A DNA stretch of 14,531 bases. It comes from Scalindua sp964437425. Its GTDB lineage: Bacteria > Planctomycetota > Brocadiia > Brocadiales > Scalinduaceae. Shown piece by piece: positions 14,322 through 14,531 of this stretch. Below the pieces are notes generated by a model. That model was not told the DNA's origin. It did not search any database and saw only the letters and a list, made by a program, of their open reading frames with translations. The position numbers and the translations under genes were made by a program. The stretch's first letter is position 1, and each line of letters opens with the position of its first letter. Where the stretch lies: contig CAYTGO010000076.1 of the NCBI GenBank assembly GCA_964437425.1, positions 1 through 14,531 of the forward strand. Direction: 5' to 3'.

Positions 14322-14531
14322 TTATTTGTCAAACCAGTAGTAAAATTTAGGCCGAGTTCCCATCTCCTCCTTAAGCACGTAGACCCTTTTCTCACGAAGG
14401 ATATTCCTGATAACACTATCCGGATCCAGAAGATTTCCAAACTGCCGTGATCCAGTCGGGCAAGCCTCAGCACATTTCGGGAGAAGTCCCTTACGGGTTC
14501 TTCCCAGGCAAAATGTACACTTCTCCATTGT
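14322..14531 (-). CDS. 4Fe-4S ferredoxin subunit, NrfC/PsrB type (3' part only)
   Basis: The C-terminal 69 residues of the gene are inside the window; the frame is open to the right edge, so the start lies outside. EKCTFCLGRTRKG...PKCAEACPTG has the C-x2-C-x11-C-x3-C-P cluster motif of the last part of NrfC/PsrB/DmsB four-cluster ferredoxins, followed by the usual FGNLLDPDSVIRNIL and a C-terminal YYWFDK tail. Met-Glu-Lys-Cys at the window edge is an internal part of the motif and not a start. These subunits carry electrons between a NrfD partner and a catalytic subunit, and the NrfD gene follows 79 bases downstream. A larger polypeptide, such as an ActB-like fusion, is possible because the N-terminal part is not seen. 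Confidence 0.9.
   Translation of the reverse strand, partial: TMEKCTFCLGRTRKGLLPKCAEACPTGSRQFGNLLDPDSVIRNILREKRVYVLKEEMGTRPKFYYWFDK

Noticed and set aside
13817..14350. A 177-residue plus-strand frame opposite the NrfD gene
   Set aside because: It is antisense to a clear 10-helix membrane protein, is rich in His/Lys/Ile without domain features, and is a shadow of that gene.
1..14531. CRISPR arrays, insertion sequences, tRNA or rRNA genes, phage genes
   Set aside because: I looked for regular spaced repeats, transposase frames, tRNA cloverleaf patterns and rRNA segments and saw none.

Overview
The window looks like a piece of an anammox planctomycete genome (order Brocadiales; Scalindua, Kuenenia or Brocadia type). 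The sequence alone does not settle the genus. The reasons are an octaheme HAO-like cytochrome c, a split cytochrome b6-type bc complex with a gene for a large FAD/Fe-S NAD(P)H oxidoreductase inside its operon, a NrfD/ferredoxin membrane module, and AT-rich DNA.

Left block (1-4076, all minus strand): Rieske protein, then GltD-like NAD(P)H:acceptor oxidoreductase, then cytochrome b N-half (b6 type), then cytochrome b C-half (subunit IV type), then the first 12 codons of a secreted or anchored protein that runs off the left edge. This is a quinol:cytochrome c oxidoreductase operon with a built-in pyridine-nucleotide module, so electrons could pass between quinol, a c-type cytochrome and NAD(P). 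A 378-base non-coding stretch (4077-4454) lies upstream of it.

Middle-left block (4455-7537, minus strand): siroheme synthase (precorrin-2 dehydrogenase), then, behind its own promoter-like sequence and a 24-bp palindrome, an operon of siroheme/[4Fe-4S] sulfite reductase, DsrE-like protein, JAMM protease with a membrane tail, and TusA-like sulfur carrier. The genes are tightly packed (TAA-ATG abutment, 32-nt gap, ATGA overlap) and look like sulfite reduction coupled to a sulfur-relay system.

Middle-right block (7701-11341, plus strand): aldo/keto reductase, pentapeptide-repeat-like protein, metallo-beta-lactamase-fold hydrolase (glyoxalase II type), M23-type metallopeptidase and an EI24/CysZ-like membrane protein. 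No joint pathway is obvious, although a CysZ-type protein would fit the neighbouring sulfur genes. The block ends at a strong GC-rich hairpin between convergent genes.

Right block (11405-14531, minus strand): 4Fe-4S ferredoxin subunit (5' part off the right edge), NrfD/PsrC-type 10-helix quinone-interacting membrane protein, and the octaheme HAO-like cytochrome. The order ferredoxin-NrfD-multiheme cytochrome matches the logic of Nrf or alternative-complex-III modules, but the terminal enzyme is an HAO-family octaheme. It has Trp where the catalytic cross-linking Tyr is expected, which suggests a reductive role (nitrite, NO or hydroxylamine reduction driven by quinol). I consider this the most interesting system in the window.
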